Source: Secundilactobacillus collinoides DSM 20515 = JCM 1123 (lineage in GTDB: Bacteria > Bacillota > Bacilli > Lactobacillales > Lactobacillaceae). From it: DNA of 35,952 nucleotides. The stretch is taken from assembly GCF_001435975.1 (NCBI RefSeq), contig NZ_AYYR01000015.1:1-35952 (forward strand), given 5' to 3'. Position numbers and translations under genes: made by a program. Of this stretch, positions 6,419 through 13,980 are shown one piece after another. Under the pieces are notes generated by a model. The model saw only the letters and a program-made list of their open reading frames with translations, made no database searches and had not been told where the DNA came from. The first letter of the stretch is position 1, and each line of letters opens with the position of its first letter.

Positions 6419-7774
6419 TTATTGAGACACCCCATTCTCTGTTAACGCGTGATCAGCAGCCACCGCGATGATGTTCCAGTAGTTGGTGAGATCAGCCTGG
6501 AAGAAGAAGTCAGTATCCGCGAGGTCTCGAAGTATTGCGTGCAGTTTAATTGCCAAGGAAATGGTGTTGATCTGCTGCGTCTGATCCGCGGTTGACAAAA
6601 TCTGACCGCCGAGAATTTCCAGTGTCTTGGGTGAATAATACAGTTTAAAGTATACAGGAACCCCAGCCGCTTCGTCACCTAAAGTTGAAAGCGTTGATTG
6701 CGTCACGAACGTCGAACGAACCGGTACCTGCCAAAAATCAGCTAAGTACTGATTTATCCCGGTACTTGCAAAATAGTAGCCGGCCAGTTTAAGACCACTG
6801 GCCCCCTGTGAGCCACCTAAGAGATGCTGTTCGCCTAGCAGATTGTGAACTGCGATCTTAGCCTGATGGTGCGCAACGCTAGCGAGTGCCAAACTTATTT
6901 TCTTGCCGGTAGCGGCGTACTGTGTTTTCGTCACATCGCCAATTGCATAAACATCGGCAACTTGTGTCTGTTGGCGACTATCTGTTTTGATATAGCCGTC
7001 TTCAGTTAATGGTACGACCCCCTGGAGCCATTCCGTGTTTGGACTGGTGCCCGCAGACATGAGAACAAAATCCGCAGCTACGTGCTGACCATCAGCAACG
7101 ACAGTGTTAACACGCTGACCATCTCCTTCGAATGCTGTGACCTCACTGTTTAAGACTAGGTCGACCCCTTTGTCAATCATGGCATCACTCAGTTTTTGTG
7201 CTAATTCTTCATCCAAATATTTTGCTAATAATCTTGAGTTGTGGTCAATGATCGTAATGTGTTTGCCGACCTGAATCAGGGATTCTGCGGACATGAAGCC
7301 CACGTAACCGCCTCCGACAATCACAACGTTTTGAATTTCTGGATTCATGATCATTGCCTTATAGTCTTGAATTTGTTGCATGGACAATCCGTGACCGGCT
7401 GGCAGGATTCCCTGAAGATCAGTGCCTGGAATCGGTAACTGCAATGCGCGCGACCCTGGTGAAAAAATCAACTTGTCATACTGTTCCCAGTGTGTGTCAC
7501 CGGAAGTTAACGACTTGATCAGTACCCGGTGGCCATCAGGATCTAATTGAACAGCCTGAGCTTGCCCCGTTAACTGAACATGGTGACGCGCGAGTGCAGA
7601 CGGTGTCATCGCAAACACTGTCTCAGCATCATCGCTGCGTGTTGCCGACCAATGAATCGCCTGTGCAAGATCAGCCGCATCAAATCCGGCAACCTCAACA
7701 TTTGAACCAGCATCAATCAATGTCTGAACAGCCTGGCTTCCGCCTTGAGCTAAACCAATAATTACAATTTTCAT
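6419..7774 (-). CDS. NADH oxidase/peroxidase-like flavoprotein lacking the redox cysteine
   Basis: 451-residue FAD/NAD(P)-dependent disulfide-oxidoreductase family protein. It has an N-terminal FAD-binding strand (MKIVIIGLAQGGSQAV), a second nucleotide-binding GGGYVG (about 154-159), the FAD loop DVYAIGDV and a C-terminal dimerisation domain. Related NADH peroxidases/oxidases have an active-site His near residue 10 (SSHGG) and a Cys near 42 (LSCG). Here these are Gln10 and a non-cysteine segment (IHWSA), and the protein contains no cysteine at all. It may reduce oxygen to peroxide, or act on another acceptor. The start at 7774 has GGAGGC; the longer frame to 7810 would begin inside the operator. 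It is cotranscribed with the MarR gene. Confidence 0.85.
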   Translation of the reverse strand: MKIVIIGLAQGGSQAVQTLIDAGSNVEVAGFDAADLAQAIHWSATRSDDAETVFAMTPSALARHHVQLTGQAQAVQLDPDGHRVLIKSLTSGDTHWEQYDKLIFSPGSRALQLPIPGTDLQGILPAGHGLSMQQIQDYKAMIMNPEIQNVVIVGGGYVGFMSAESLIQVGKHITIIDHNSRLLAKYLDEELAQKLSDAMIDKGVDLVLNSEVTAFEGDGQRVNTVVADGQHVAADFVLMSAGTSPNTEWLQGVVPLTEDGYIKTDSRQQTQVADVYAIGDVTKTQYAATGKKISLALASVAHHQAKIAVHNLLGEQHLLGGSQGASGLKLAGYYFASTGINQYLADFWQVPVRSTFVTQSTLSTLGDEAAGVPVYFKLYYSPKTLEILGGQILSTADQTQQINTISLAIKLHAILRDLADTDFFFQADLTNYWNIIAVAADHALTENGVSQ

Positions 7775-7794
7775 AGTTACGCCTCCATTAGTTT

Positions 7795-7839
7795 TGTTGA
7801 CAGGAATCATTATGCATTAAAAAATGATTCCTGTCAACA
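7795..7839 (-). promoter_or_regulatory. Promoter embedded in a perfect 17-bp inverted repeat (probable MarR operator)
   Basis: The arms TGTTGACAGGAATCATT (7795-7811) and their exact complement (7823-7839) flank an 11-bp centre. On the minus strand the upstream arm contains -35 TTGACA (7832-7837). The -10 CATAAT (7809-7814) lies at the edge of the downstream arm, with 17-bp spacing. A dimeric repressor bound here would block RNA polymerase, most plausibly the MarR protein encoded at 5888-6379. Confidence 0.85.
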
Positions 7840-8000
7840 TTTTTGATTGGGAGGAACCTAACACCCTGAAATCGCCCGTTTCGTTAGCGTTTATGGGAGT
7901 CGTTTGGCGACTGTCAAAGACCAACTGAAGACTAAATTCGCTGCCGAAACACTGAACGACCCCAAAAAATGTGCAGGCAATCCCGTTTGCCATAAAACGC

Positions 8001-8050
8001 AAAAAAGAGCCCCGGAACTAGTATCCATTCAGGATAATGCCTTCCGGGGC
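8001..8050 (-). terminator. Terminator of the hydroxyacid dehydrogenase gene
   Basis: The stem GCCCCGGAA (8009-8017) pairs with TTCCGGGGC (8042-8050) around an inner TATCC/GGATA hairpin, followed on the minus strand by TCTTTTTT. The rest of 7840-8148 shows nothing else. Confidence 0.85.
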
Positions 8051-8148
8051 ACTTAATTTGTCGGGAATGGTCAATCGCCCGCAACACTTTACTGCGACGA
8101 CCTCTAGCCGACGTGATGCTTTCAGTTCATAATGTCAAATTCGCGACG

Positions 8149-9111
8149 TTACTTGTTTACGATAAATTTAATGGTCGTCCCTTTATCGCCAGCAATCACG
8201 TTGTCTGCAACAATGGTTGCCATCGCGTCACGGGCTTCAACCGTTGCGTTCCCAACGTGAGGAGTCAGAATAACGTTCTTCAAGGTCTTGAAGCCGTCGT
8301 CAACCTCCGGCTCCTTTTCGTAAACATCCAGCGCCGCGCTAGCGATCTCGCCGCTCTTTAATGCGTCTAACAGGGCTGCTTCGTCGATGATCGGACCACG
8401 ACCAACGTTAACGATCGAGGCCGTTTTCTTCATTTGCTTGAAGACGTCAGCATTGAATTGATGATGGTTGTCAGGCGTTTGCGGGGCGTTGATAGAGATG
8501 TAGTCACTCGTTTTAACCAGTTCATCGAATGGTTTGTAGGTGACCTTCATCGAGCGTTCCTCAGGGTCAGACAAGCGGTTTGGCTTGTAGTACTGGACGT
8601 TCATGCCCAAACCGTTTGCCTTCCGAGCAACGTCGCTCCCGATGTTCCCAAGGCCAACGATACCCAGAGTCTTGCCGGCAATTTCGTGGCCCAGGAAGTA
8701 CAGTGGTGCCCATCCCGGGAACCCTTCGTGGCGCATCTTTTGATCACCTTCAACAATCCGGTGACTTAGTGCTAAAATTAAACCAATGGTTACTTCAGCA
8801 ACCGCATTCGTTGAAACCGCAGGGGTGTTGGTTACAGGAATGCCCTTCTCCTTAGCGTAGGCGGTGTCAATGTTGTTGAACCCGGCGCCGAAGTTGGCAA
8901 TTAATTTCAGTTTTGGCGCAGCGTCAATGATTGCTTTGTCCACCTTGGTTGATAACGGGGTGATCAAAAAATCAATGTCGGCCACTGCCTTAAGCAGTTC
9001 ATCATGAGAAATTAACCCTTCGCCAGAAAATGTTGACACGTCCAAGCCGTTTTCAGACAACTTTTCAGTGGCAACCTCCGGCAACTTTGCAGATAAATAG
9101 ACTTTACTCAT
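8149..9111 (-). CDS. D-isomer-specific 2-hydroxyacid dehydrogenase
   Basis: 320-residue NAD(P)-dependent enzyme that interconverts a D-2-hydroxyacid and a 2-ketoacid, of the glyoxylate/hydroxypyruvate reductase-like group. The split substrate-binding domain surrounds a Rossmann domain with GLGNIG at 153-158. The catalytic triad is visible: Arg238 (NVGRGPIID), Glu267 (YEKEP) and His285 (TPHVGNAT). The start at 9111 is chosen for the AGGAGGGA site at 9119-9126; upstream in-frame codons lie inside the promoter. A perfect cre box overlaps the -10 region, so CcpA repression in glucose is likely. It is divergent from a HxlR regulator. The exact substrate cannot be read from the sequence. Confidence 0.9.
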   Translation of the reverse strand: MSKVYLSAKLPEVATEKLSENGLDVSTFSGEGLISHDELLKAVADIDFLITPLSTKVDKAIIDAAPKLKLIANFGAGFNNIDTAYAKEKGIPVTNTPAVSTNAVAEVTIGLILALSHRIVEGDQKMRHEGFPGWAPLYFLGHEIAGKTLGIVGLGNIGSDVARKANGLGMNVQYYKPNRLSDPEERSMKVTYKPFDELVKTSDYISINAPQTPDNHHQFNADVFKQMKKTASIVNVGRGPIIDEAALLDALKSGEIASAALDVYEKEPEVDDGFKTLKNVILTPHVGNATVEARDAMATIVADNVIAGDKGTTIKFIVNK

Positions 9112-9132
9112 TATGGTGTCCCTCCTGACTTT

Positions 9133-9147
9133 TGTTAACGCTTTCAT
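9133..9147 (-). promoter_or_regulatory. cre box (CcpA) at the hydroxyacid dehydrogenase promoter
   Basis: ATGAAAGCGTTAACA on the minus strand matches the consensus WTGNAANCGNWNNCW at every position. It begins inside the -10 element, a place where CcpA normally represses. Confidence 0.8.
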
Positions 9148-9174
9148 TATCGTCCTATTCATATTAAAATACAA
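9146..9174 (-). promoter_or_regulatory. Promoter of the hydroxyacid dehydrogenase gene
   Basis: On the minus strand, TTGTAT (9169-9174), a 17-bp spacer and GATAAT (9146-9151). The divergent hxlR-type gene starts 41 bp beyond it; its own possible -10 (TACAAT, 9170-9175) overlaps this -35. Confidence 0.7.
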
Positions 9175-9214
9175 TAACGCACTTTTTAGTAACCCTTGAA
9201 AGGAAGGTTCAAAA

Positions 9215-9631
9215 ATGACTGATCTGGTTCGAAACGAAGTTCAAGAAAAGCTGATAAATGGCGTTTTCAACTGTCCCAAAGAATTCACGCTTTCCATGTT
9301 CAGCGGCAAGTGGAAGATTAATATTATCTACCACTTAGGAAAAGAAGGGGCTTATTATTTTTCTGAAATTGAACGTCTCTTGCCCGCTGCTTCACATAAA
9401 GAGCTTTCAGAAAAATTGAAAGAATTGGCTGCCGATGGTCTGGTTAAGCGCACCGAAGTGAAGGATCAACGTATTAAAGTTTCCTATTCCCTGACCCCAC
9501 TCGGCGAATCCCTGCTCCCCATCGTTAACGCGATGTATGATTGGGGCACCAAACGCTTGCGAGAATTGAAACTGGATGACAAGGCGACCTTTGGCTTGGG
9601 TGAAGTGAAACGACCCGCTTCCGAAAAATAA
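9215..9631 (+). CDS. HxlR-family transcriptional regulator
   Basis: 138 residues of the HxlR winged-helix family. The signature begins NCPKEFTLSMFSGKWKINII, followed by the recognition region FSEIERLLPAASHKELSEKLKEL and the wing (VKDQRIKVSYSLTPLG). The single cysteine (residue 19) is where redox- or electrophile-sensing members such as HypR carry theirs. It is divergent from the D-2-hydroxyacid dehydrogenase gene with overlapping promoters, so that gene is the likely target. The start at 9215 has GAAAGGAAGG upstream. Electrophile sensing is an inference from the cysteine position. Confidence 0.9.
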   Translation: MTDLVRNEVQEKLINGVFNCPKEFTLSMFSGKWKINIIYHLGKEGAYYFSEIERLLPAASHKELSEKLKELAADGLVKRTEVKDQRIKVSYSLTPLGESLLPIVNAMYDWGTKRLRELKLDDKATFGLGEVKRPASEK

Positions 9632-9866
9632 TTGTTGCCGTGACTGCTGAACCGCCAATGACCTGCATTCAAGCGGTGCCCGTCTGTCAGCTCAAGTTTG
9701 TGGCTCATCCGCCCACAATTGCGTGCCATCCACGTGAGAATTAAATCGTTGTTCATGGTAACGGTTAGACCGCTTGCGTGTCAGCATTGACAGCAACACC
9801 GCTACCAGCTAACTTACCGCCAAGCTAGGTTTAATCCTGCACCAGCAGTTGTACGGATAATAACAA

Positions 9867-9920
9867 CACCAAAACAACCACCAAGCACCCGTTAAGGGCT
9901 GCCTGGTGGTTGTTTTGGTG
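9867..9920. terminator. Long terminator-like hairpin before the C26 hydrolase gene end
   Basis: A perfect 17-bp stem, CACCAAAACAACCACCA (9867-9883) with its complement (9904-9920), plus an inner C/G-rich pair. It lies between the convergent hxlR-type and C26 hydrolase genes and lacks a long T-run. The sequence 9632-9866 shows nothing else. Confidence 0.7.
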
Positions 9921-9929
9921 GTTCAAATA

Positions 9930-10706
9930 TTAGTCTTCCGATAAGTCGATTTTAATCGGTGCGGTGCCGTCTTCACGGGCTTGCCGCCATTTAGCAACCC
10001 GACTCATGAAGCTGGTAAACAAGGCCATTTGCTGGTCGTTGTTCTGAAACATCGTCTCGGGGTGCCACTGCACAGCGGCAATCAAGTCGGTCTGGCGAGT
10101 TTCAACCGCTTCGATGACGCCGTCGTTGGCGGTAGCGGTCACCCTGAGTGCCTGTGAGACCTTCTTAACGGCTTGGTGGTGATGGCTGTTCACGAGGATC
10201 GGCGAAGCACCGTTCAGGGCAGCGCTGAGTAAGGAATCGTCTTCCACACTGACATGCTGGGTACCCTGGTCCATCGGTGCCTTTTGAAAATGCTGCTGAA
10301 CCGGATGGTCAATTTGACTTTCAATATCTTGATAGAGGCTGCCGCCCAGTGCAACGTTGATCACTTGCAGGCCGCGGCAGATCCCCATGATGGGAATGTT
10401 GCGTTCCACCGCCAGTTTGACCAGTTGAATGCCGCTTTCATCCAGTAAGGCATCCGTATCCCCCAGCTTGGGGTGCGGTTCCTCAACATAAAACCGCGGG
10501 GCAACGTCTGGGCCGCCCGGCACTAAAAGCCCATCCAGGAGGTCAATGTAGCTGGCCATTAATTTCGGCTCGCGAGTCGGGATCATAATCGGGACGCCGC
10601 CCGCCTTTACAATGGCGGCAACATCTGGTTGGTTCACATTGTTTCTGATAGCGTTGTTGAATTCCCGTGCCTCGGCAGGGATACCAATAATTAATGGTTT
10701 GTTCAT
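9930..10706 (-). CDS. Class-I amidotransferase-like hydrolase (peptidase C26, PuuD-like)
   Basis: 258-residue protein of the gamma-glutamyl-gamma-aminobutyrate hydrolase/PuuD group. The nucleophile is Cys110 (GICRGLQ), with His215 and Glu217 (QWHPE) completing the triad; LVPGGPDV is the family oxyanion-region motif. Members hydrolyse gamma-glutamyl amide bonds. It follows the OppA gene by 25 bp on the same strand, so the pair probably forms one transcript. This suggests that an imported glutamyl peptide or conjugate is processed in the cytoplasm, which is an inference. A GAGG RBS precedes the ATG. A paralogue lies at 30231-30971. Confidence 0.85.
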   Translation of the reverse strand: MNKPLIIGIPAEAREFNNAIRNNVNQPDVAAIVKAGGVPIMIPTREPKLMASYIDLLDGLLVPGGPDVAPRFYVEEPHPKLGDTDALLDESGIQLVKLAVERNIPIMGICRGLQVINVALGGSLYQDIESQIDHPVQQHFQKAPMDQGTQHVSVEDDSLLSAALNGASPILVNSHHHQAVKKVSQALRVTATANDGVIEAVETRQTDLIAAVQWHPETMFQNNDQQMALFTSFMSRVAKWRQAREDGTAPIKIDLSED

Positions 10707-10731
10707 GATGGCAGCCTCACTTTTTTAAGTT

Positions 10732-12375
10732 TTATTTCCAATAAGCGTATCGATATAGTGTATCACGTAACAGCGTCGGCTGTACACCAGCAACCTTTGA
10801 ACTGATCAGCGTTGCCTTGGTGCTTTGATACAGCGGCGTGAATCCTTGATTCTTAGCCAGCATCTTAGCTGCCGCCTGCATGGTGGTGTAACGGGCGGAC
10901 TCTGATTGTTTATCATCCGTGATGATTTTGATCAGTTTCTCATAGGCAGCGCTGTGGAAACGGCCAAAGTTGATAGCATTGGTGATTGACGCCTTGTTCA
11001 GGAAGTCCAGCGGATCTTTAAAATCACTGGTCCAGCCCATCGATGCCAGCTCAAAGCTGCCCTTTTCCATGGCGGCGATCTCATTATTCAGCGGAACAGT
11101 CTTCAAACTGACCGTAATGCCCTTCAAATTCTGTTGAATGGCGCTTTGAATGTATTCGCCGACGGACTTGCTGACGTCATCGTCGCTGGTCAGCAGTTCA
11201 ATGTTCAGCTTCTTCTTGCCTAACTGCTGCTGTGCCTTAGCCCAGTAGGCTTTAGCCTTCTTCACGTTATACGGGTACAGATTCCCAGTATCCGTGTTGA
11301 AATCCTTGCCCGTTGACGGATTGCTGAAGTTGCCCTCGGTGACCGCGCTCTTGGCCGCGAGCGACTTATCCTTCAGCACGTTTTTAACCAGGGATTCCCG
11401 GTTGATGGCGTAGCTGACAGCCAACCGCAAATTGGTGTTGGTCAGCGTCTTGTGTTTAGAATTCCAGTCGAGGTAAGCTAACCGGTTACTCTTGGTAACG
11501 TGGAGTTCCTTCTTGAGTTTGCCAGTAGCTGCCGCCTGAACATGGGTCCCCGTGAGGGTTGTCAGCTGAACGCTGTTTGATGAAAACAAGTTCTGTGCGG
11601 TGGAGACATCCTTGACCGTTTGGACGTTGACGGTCTTGATTCGGACATTCTTCTTGCCGTAGTAATCATTATTCTTGGCGTAGGTCCAAGTGTCGCCGGT
11701 CCCGGTCCACTTCTTGAGCGTGTACGGCCCGTCACTCAACGTTTTGGCAGCACTGCTGCCGTAGTTGCTGCCGTATTTTTCGGTAAATTTCTTGTTCAAC
11801 GGATACAGTTCGGTCGCCAACCGGTACTTGAACCACGGCGTTTTAGAAACTAAGGTGATCTGCAGCTTGTGTGCCGATAGCGCCTTCACACCAAGGTCCT
11901 TGAGTGGTAATTTGCCGTTGTTAATGGCCGTGGCGTTCTTGATCTCGGCAATGTGGCCGACCTCTTGTGACTTGGTCTTTGGGTCAGCCTGTCGCCGCAA
12001 AGCGTAAACGAAATCCTGCGCCGTGACCGCTGTCCCGTTCGACCACTTGGCGTTTTTGCGCAACGTAAAGGTGTACGTCTTACCGCCATTGGTTGGTTTA
12101 ACGACCTTGGTCGCAATACCCGGTACCACCTTTCCCTGCTTGTTGGTGGTGTATAGGCCTTCGTAGACCTGTGCAATGGCGGCCTGACTCACAACATCGG
12201 TCGCCTTAGTGGGGTCGGCCGTTGCCATAGTCTGACTCGCCGTTACCTTTAATGGTTTTGTTTGTGTGCCTGTTTTTTGTGCTCCGGTATTACTGCCCGA
12301 CTGACCGCAACCGGCCAGCACCAGCAATAATCCAAATACTGAGAGTCCTAACCCGAATTTTCCTCTAGACGTCAT
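10732..12375 (-). CDS. oppA: OppA-like peptide-binding lipoprotein
   Basis: 547-residue solute-binding protein of the peptide/nickel ABC transporter family (SBP_bac_5). The lipoprotein signal peptide ends in the lipobox LAGC with Cys23 as the lipidation site. It is followed by a flexible S/G/N/T linker and the family region YTFTLRKNAKWSNGTAVTAQDFVYALRR. It captures oligopeptides at the cell surface. No permease or ATPase genes are adjacent, so it presumably feeds an Opp transporter encoded elsewhere. It is followed closely by a C26 hydrolase gene. A T-box-like leader with a terminator (12412-12468) precedes it, suggesting induction in amino acid starvation. Confidence 0.9.
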   Translation of the reverse strand: MTSRGKFGLGLSVFGLLLVLAGCGQSGSNTGAQKTGTQTKPLKVTASQTMATADPTKATDVVSQAAIAQVYEGLYTTNKQGKVVPGIATKVVKPTNGGKTYTFTLRKNAKWSNGTAVTAQDFVYALRRQADPKTKSQEVGHIAEIKNATAINNGKLPLKDLGVKALSAHKLQITLVSKTPWFKYRLATELYPLNKKFTEKYGSNYGSSAAKTLSDGPYTLKKWTGTGDTWTYAKNNDYYGKKNVRIKTVNVQTVKDVSTAQNLFSSNSVQLTTLTGTHVQAAATGKLKKELHVTKSNRLAYLDWNSKHKTLTNTNLRLAVSYAINRESLVKNVLKDKSLAAKSAVTEGNFSNPSTGKDFNTDTGNLYPYNVKKAKAYWAKAQQQLGKKKLNIELLTSDDDVSKSVGEYIQSAIQQNLKGITVSLKTVPLNNEIAAMEKGSFELASMGWTSDFKDPLDFLNKASITNAINFGRFHSAAYEKLIKIITDDKQSESARYTTMQAAAKMLAKNQGFTPLYQSTKATLISSKVAGVQPTLLRDTLYRYAYWK

Positions 12376-12411
12376 CCTATAGCGTCTCCCTTTTTACCAC
12401 CTGATAGTGCC

Positions 12412-12545
12412 AAAAAAGTCCCTACTCGTTAGTACGAATAGGGACAAACCAACGCGTTACCACGTCACTGTATCGGGTACGTCCTGCTTGATGAGACACG
12501 CATGATCTCTGAACGTAAGTGAGCCGACACTTATCTGACTTCATC
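12412..12545 (-). promoter_or_regulatory. T-box-like leader with terminator upstream of oppA
   Basis: On the minus strand ACGTGGTAACGCG (12451-12463) resembles the T-box core (GGGTGGNACCGCG). It is followed by a terminator stem GTCCCTA…TAGGGAC and TTTTTT (12412-12445). Upstream lies a compact fold with GATGA/TCATC closing two hairpins (AAGTG/CACTT and AGA/TCT), instead of a typical long stem I with AG bulge. No specifier codon could be assigned. A TGGT bulge would fit tRNAs with discriminator A73. It may be a variant T-box or another terminator-type riboswitch. Confidence 0.5.
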
Positions 12546-12599
12546 CGCCGTAGTAACAACGTGTTGTATGTTTGGTATATCAATGCAATTTGATGCACA

Positions 12600-12954
12600 A
12601 ATGTTAAGCTATTTTAATGGTTTTGTCAAACAAATTCTAGTAAAAAGTAAGTGAAAATAGCCAGCACGAATACCGGTAATAGTCGGTTTTGCGGTTCATT
12701 TCAAAACTGTCAATTTTTTTGAATTTACGCATTCATTAGTTATCATTTTGATAATATGAAACCTGTTACATTTTCCTATTGTAATCGCTGCAGTAGGCCA
12801 TTTCGGATACTGTTTTTTGAAACCACACGATATTGGATTCGTCTGCCCTGATGAAGTGTGAACTCCCGTGATCAACGGTGATGACGCCCAAAAACGAATG
12901 GGACTCCGCTACAGTCGTAGACGCAGCGCTAATAACCGCATCGTTGTTTTCAGT
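12600..12954. other. Gene-free stretch between oppA leader and the metalloprotease
   Basis: A/T-rich sequence with a small TTATC/GATAA hairpin near 12739-12753. No clear terminator of the protease gene, promoter pair or reading frame with an RBS is visible. Confidence 0.4.
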
Positions 12955-13812
12955 TTACCAATACCCAAGTCTTTGACTGAGTTCTGCTCGCCGAACGTCC
13001 CGCAACGACACACTCGGCGACTGCCGCTGTGTGTCATTGGGATCTTTAGGTCCCGTCCAAGGATACTTTCCCGCCACGGAACTGCTGACACTTTCGTTGC
13101 TGGCCGGAGCGTACATGATATCCGTCAAATACGGCGTGTGGTCAAGCCCCAAAGCGTGGCCGAATTCATGGGTGAGTATACCCGCCCAAAATGCGGTATA
13201 AGCGGGAGCCGCTTGTTTTTGGATTGCCAGCAGGTCGTGAAAATAATGGGTCCCCTTAGTGTACGCTGCCTGTTTTACCGTTCCAGTTGCGTGTTCATAC
13301 AGTGTCTTTTGTACCAAGTAGTCGGCCTTAAGTTTCCGGGTGACCGGCGTATTTGCGACTTGGTCGACATAGCTTGCCTCACGCAAATGGGTACTGTTGA
13401 GATAGACTATTTGGCCTGTAATTAAACCATCCCACGCCTGACTTGGTTTCGTCGTGACCGTTAACGCGTGGTCAGTCGCGTTCCCCAGTGAAAAAACTTC
13501 CTGCCCCAACGCCCGGTTCCAGGTCGTCATCGCCGTCTGAACCAGTGGTTTCAGTCTCGCGGACGGCACATAAACGGCAAGGTGATCGTTGTTGAACCTG
13601 CTCACCTGTCCGACAAGATTATATTGTTTCGTCAGGACCGCCCTATTCGCCAAATAATACTGACTCGATTGGTGCAGCAATGCGGTACTCGGCATCAGGT
13701 CAGTCCCCAAACTGACCCGCGAATCTGCACGACTGCGGACTGTTGTCCCGCCGCTGATTACAACGCCACCGAGAAGCATCCCGGTGACGAACAGAAAGAA
13801 ATGCTTTTTCAT
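12955..13812 (-). CDS. Secreted matrixin-type zinc metalloprotease
   Basis: 285 residues. An N-terminal signal peptide (MKKHFFLFVTGMLLGGVVIS, then a T/R-rich stretch) implies export. The catalytic domain has the full zinc site HEFGHALGLDH (His215, Glu216, His219, His225) and the Met-turn DIMYAP (Met233), as in matrixins (peptidase M10). There is no cell-wall anchor or propeptide cysteine switch, so it is probably released or loosely held. The start at 13812 has GGGGGCG upstream; a TTG at 13827 is a weaker alternative. It lies just downstream of the big adhesin gene on the same strand but behind a terminator. A role in processing surface or matrix proteins is a guess from the location. Confidence 0.85.
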   Translation of the reverse strand: MKKHFFLFVTGMLLGGVVISGGTTVRSRADSRVSLGTDLMPSTALLHQSSQYYLANRAVLTKQYNLVGQVSRFNNDHLAVYVPSARLKPLVQTAMTTWNRALGQEVFSLGNATDHALTVTTKPSQAWDGLITGQIVYLNSTHLREASYVDQVANTPVTRKLKADYLVQKTLYEHATGTVKQAAYTKGTHYFHDLLAIQKQAAPAYTAFWAGILTHEFGHALGLDHTPYLTDIMYAPASNESVSSSVAGKYPWTGPKDPNDTQRQSPSVSLRDVRRAELSQRLGYW

Positions 13813-13925
13813 TTTATTCGCCCCCAAATGCTGTCACGCTCCTATGCTTACCATTTGTGAAAACAGTTTAGCATTTTGTTTGATACTAGGTATTTACGAA
13901 CGACTTATAATTCACAAACAAGAAA

Positions 13926-13962
13926 CAAAAAGGGGATTACGTTTTATTTACGTAATCCCCTT
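13926..13962 (-). terminator. Terminator of the adhesin gene
   Basis: The perfect 12-bp stem AAGGGGATTACG (13930-13941) with 13951-13962, followed on the minus strand by TTTTTG. It separates the adhesin from the metalloprotease gene. Confidence 0.85.
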
Positions 13963-13980
13963 AACTATTAGCTAACCTTT

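Noticed and set aside
12868-13425. 185-codon plus-strand frame opposite the metalloprotease
   Set aside because: It is antisense to a well-supported zinc protease and shows no family features.
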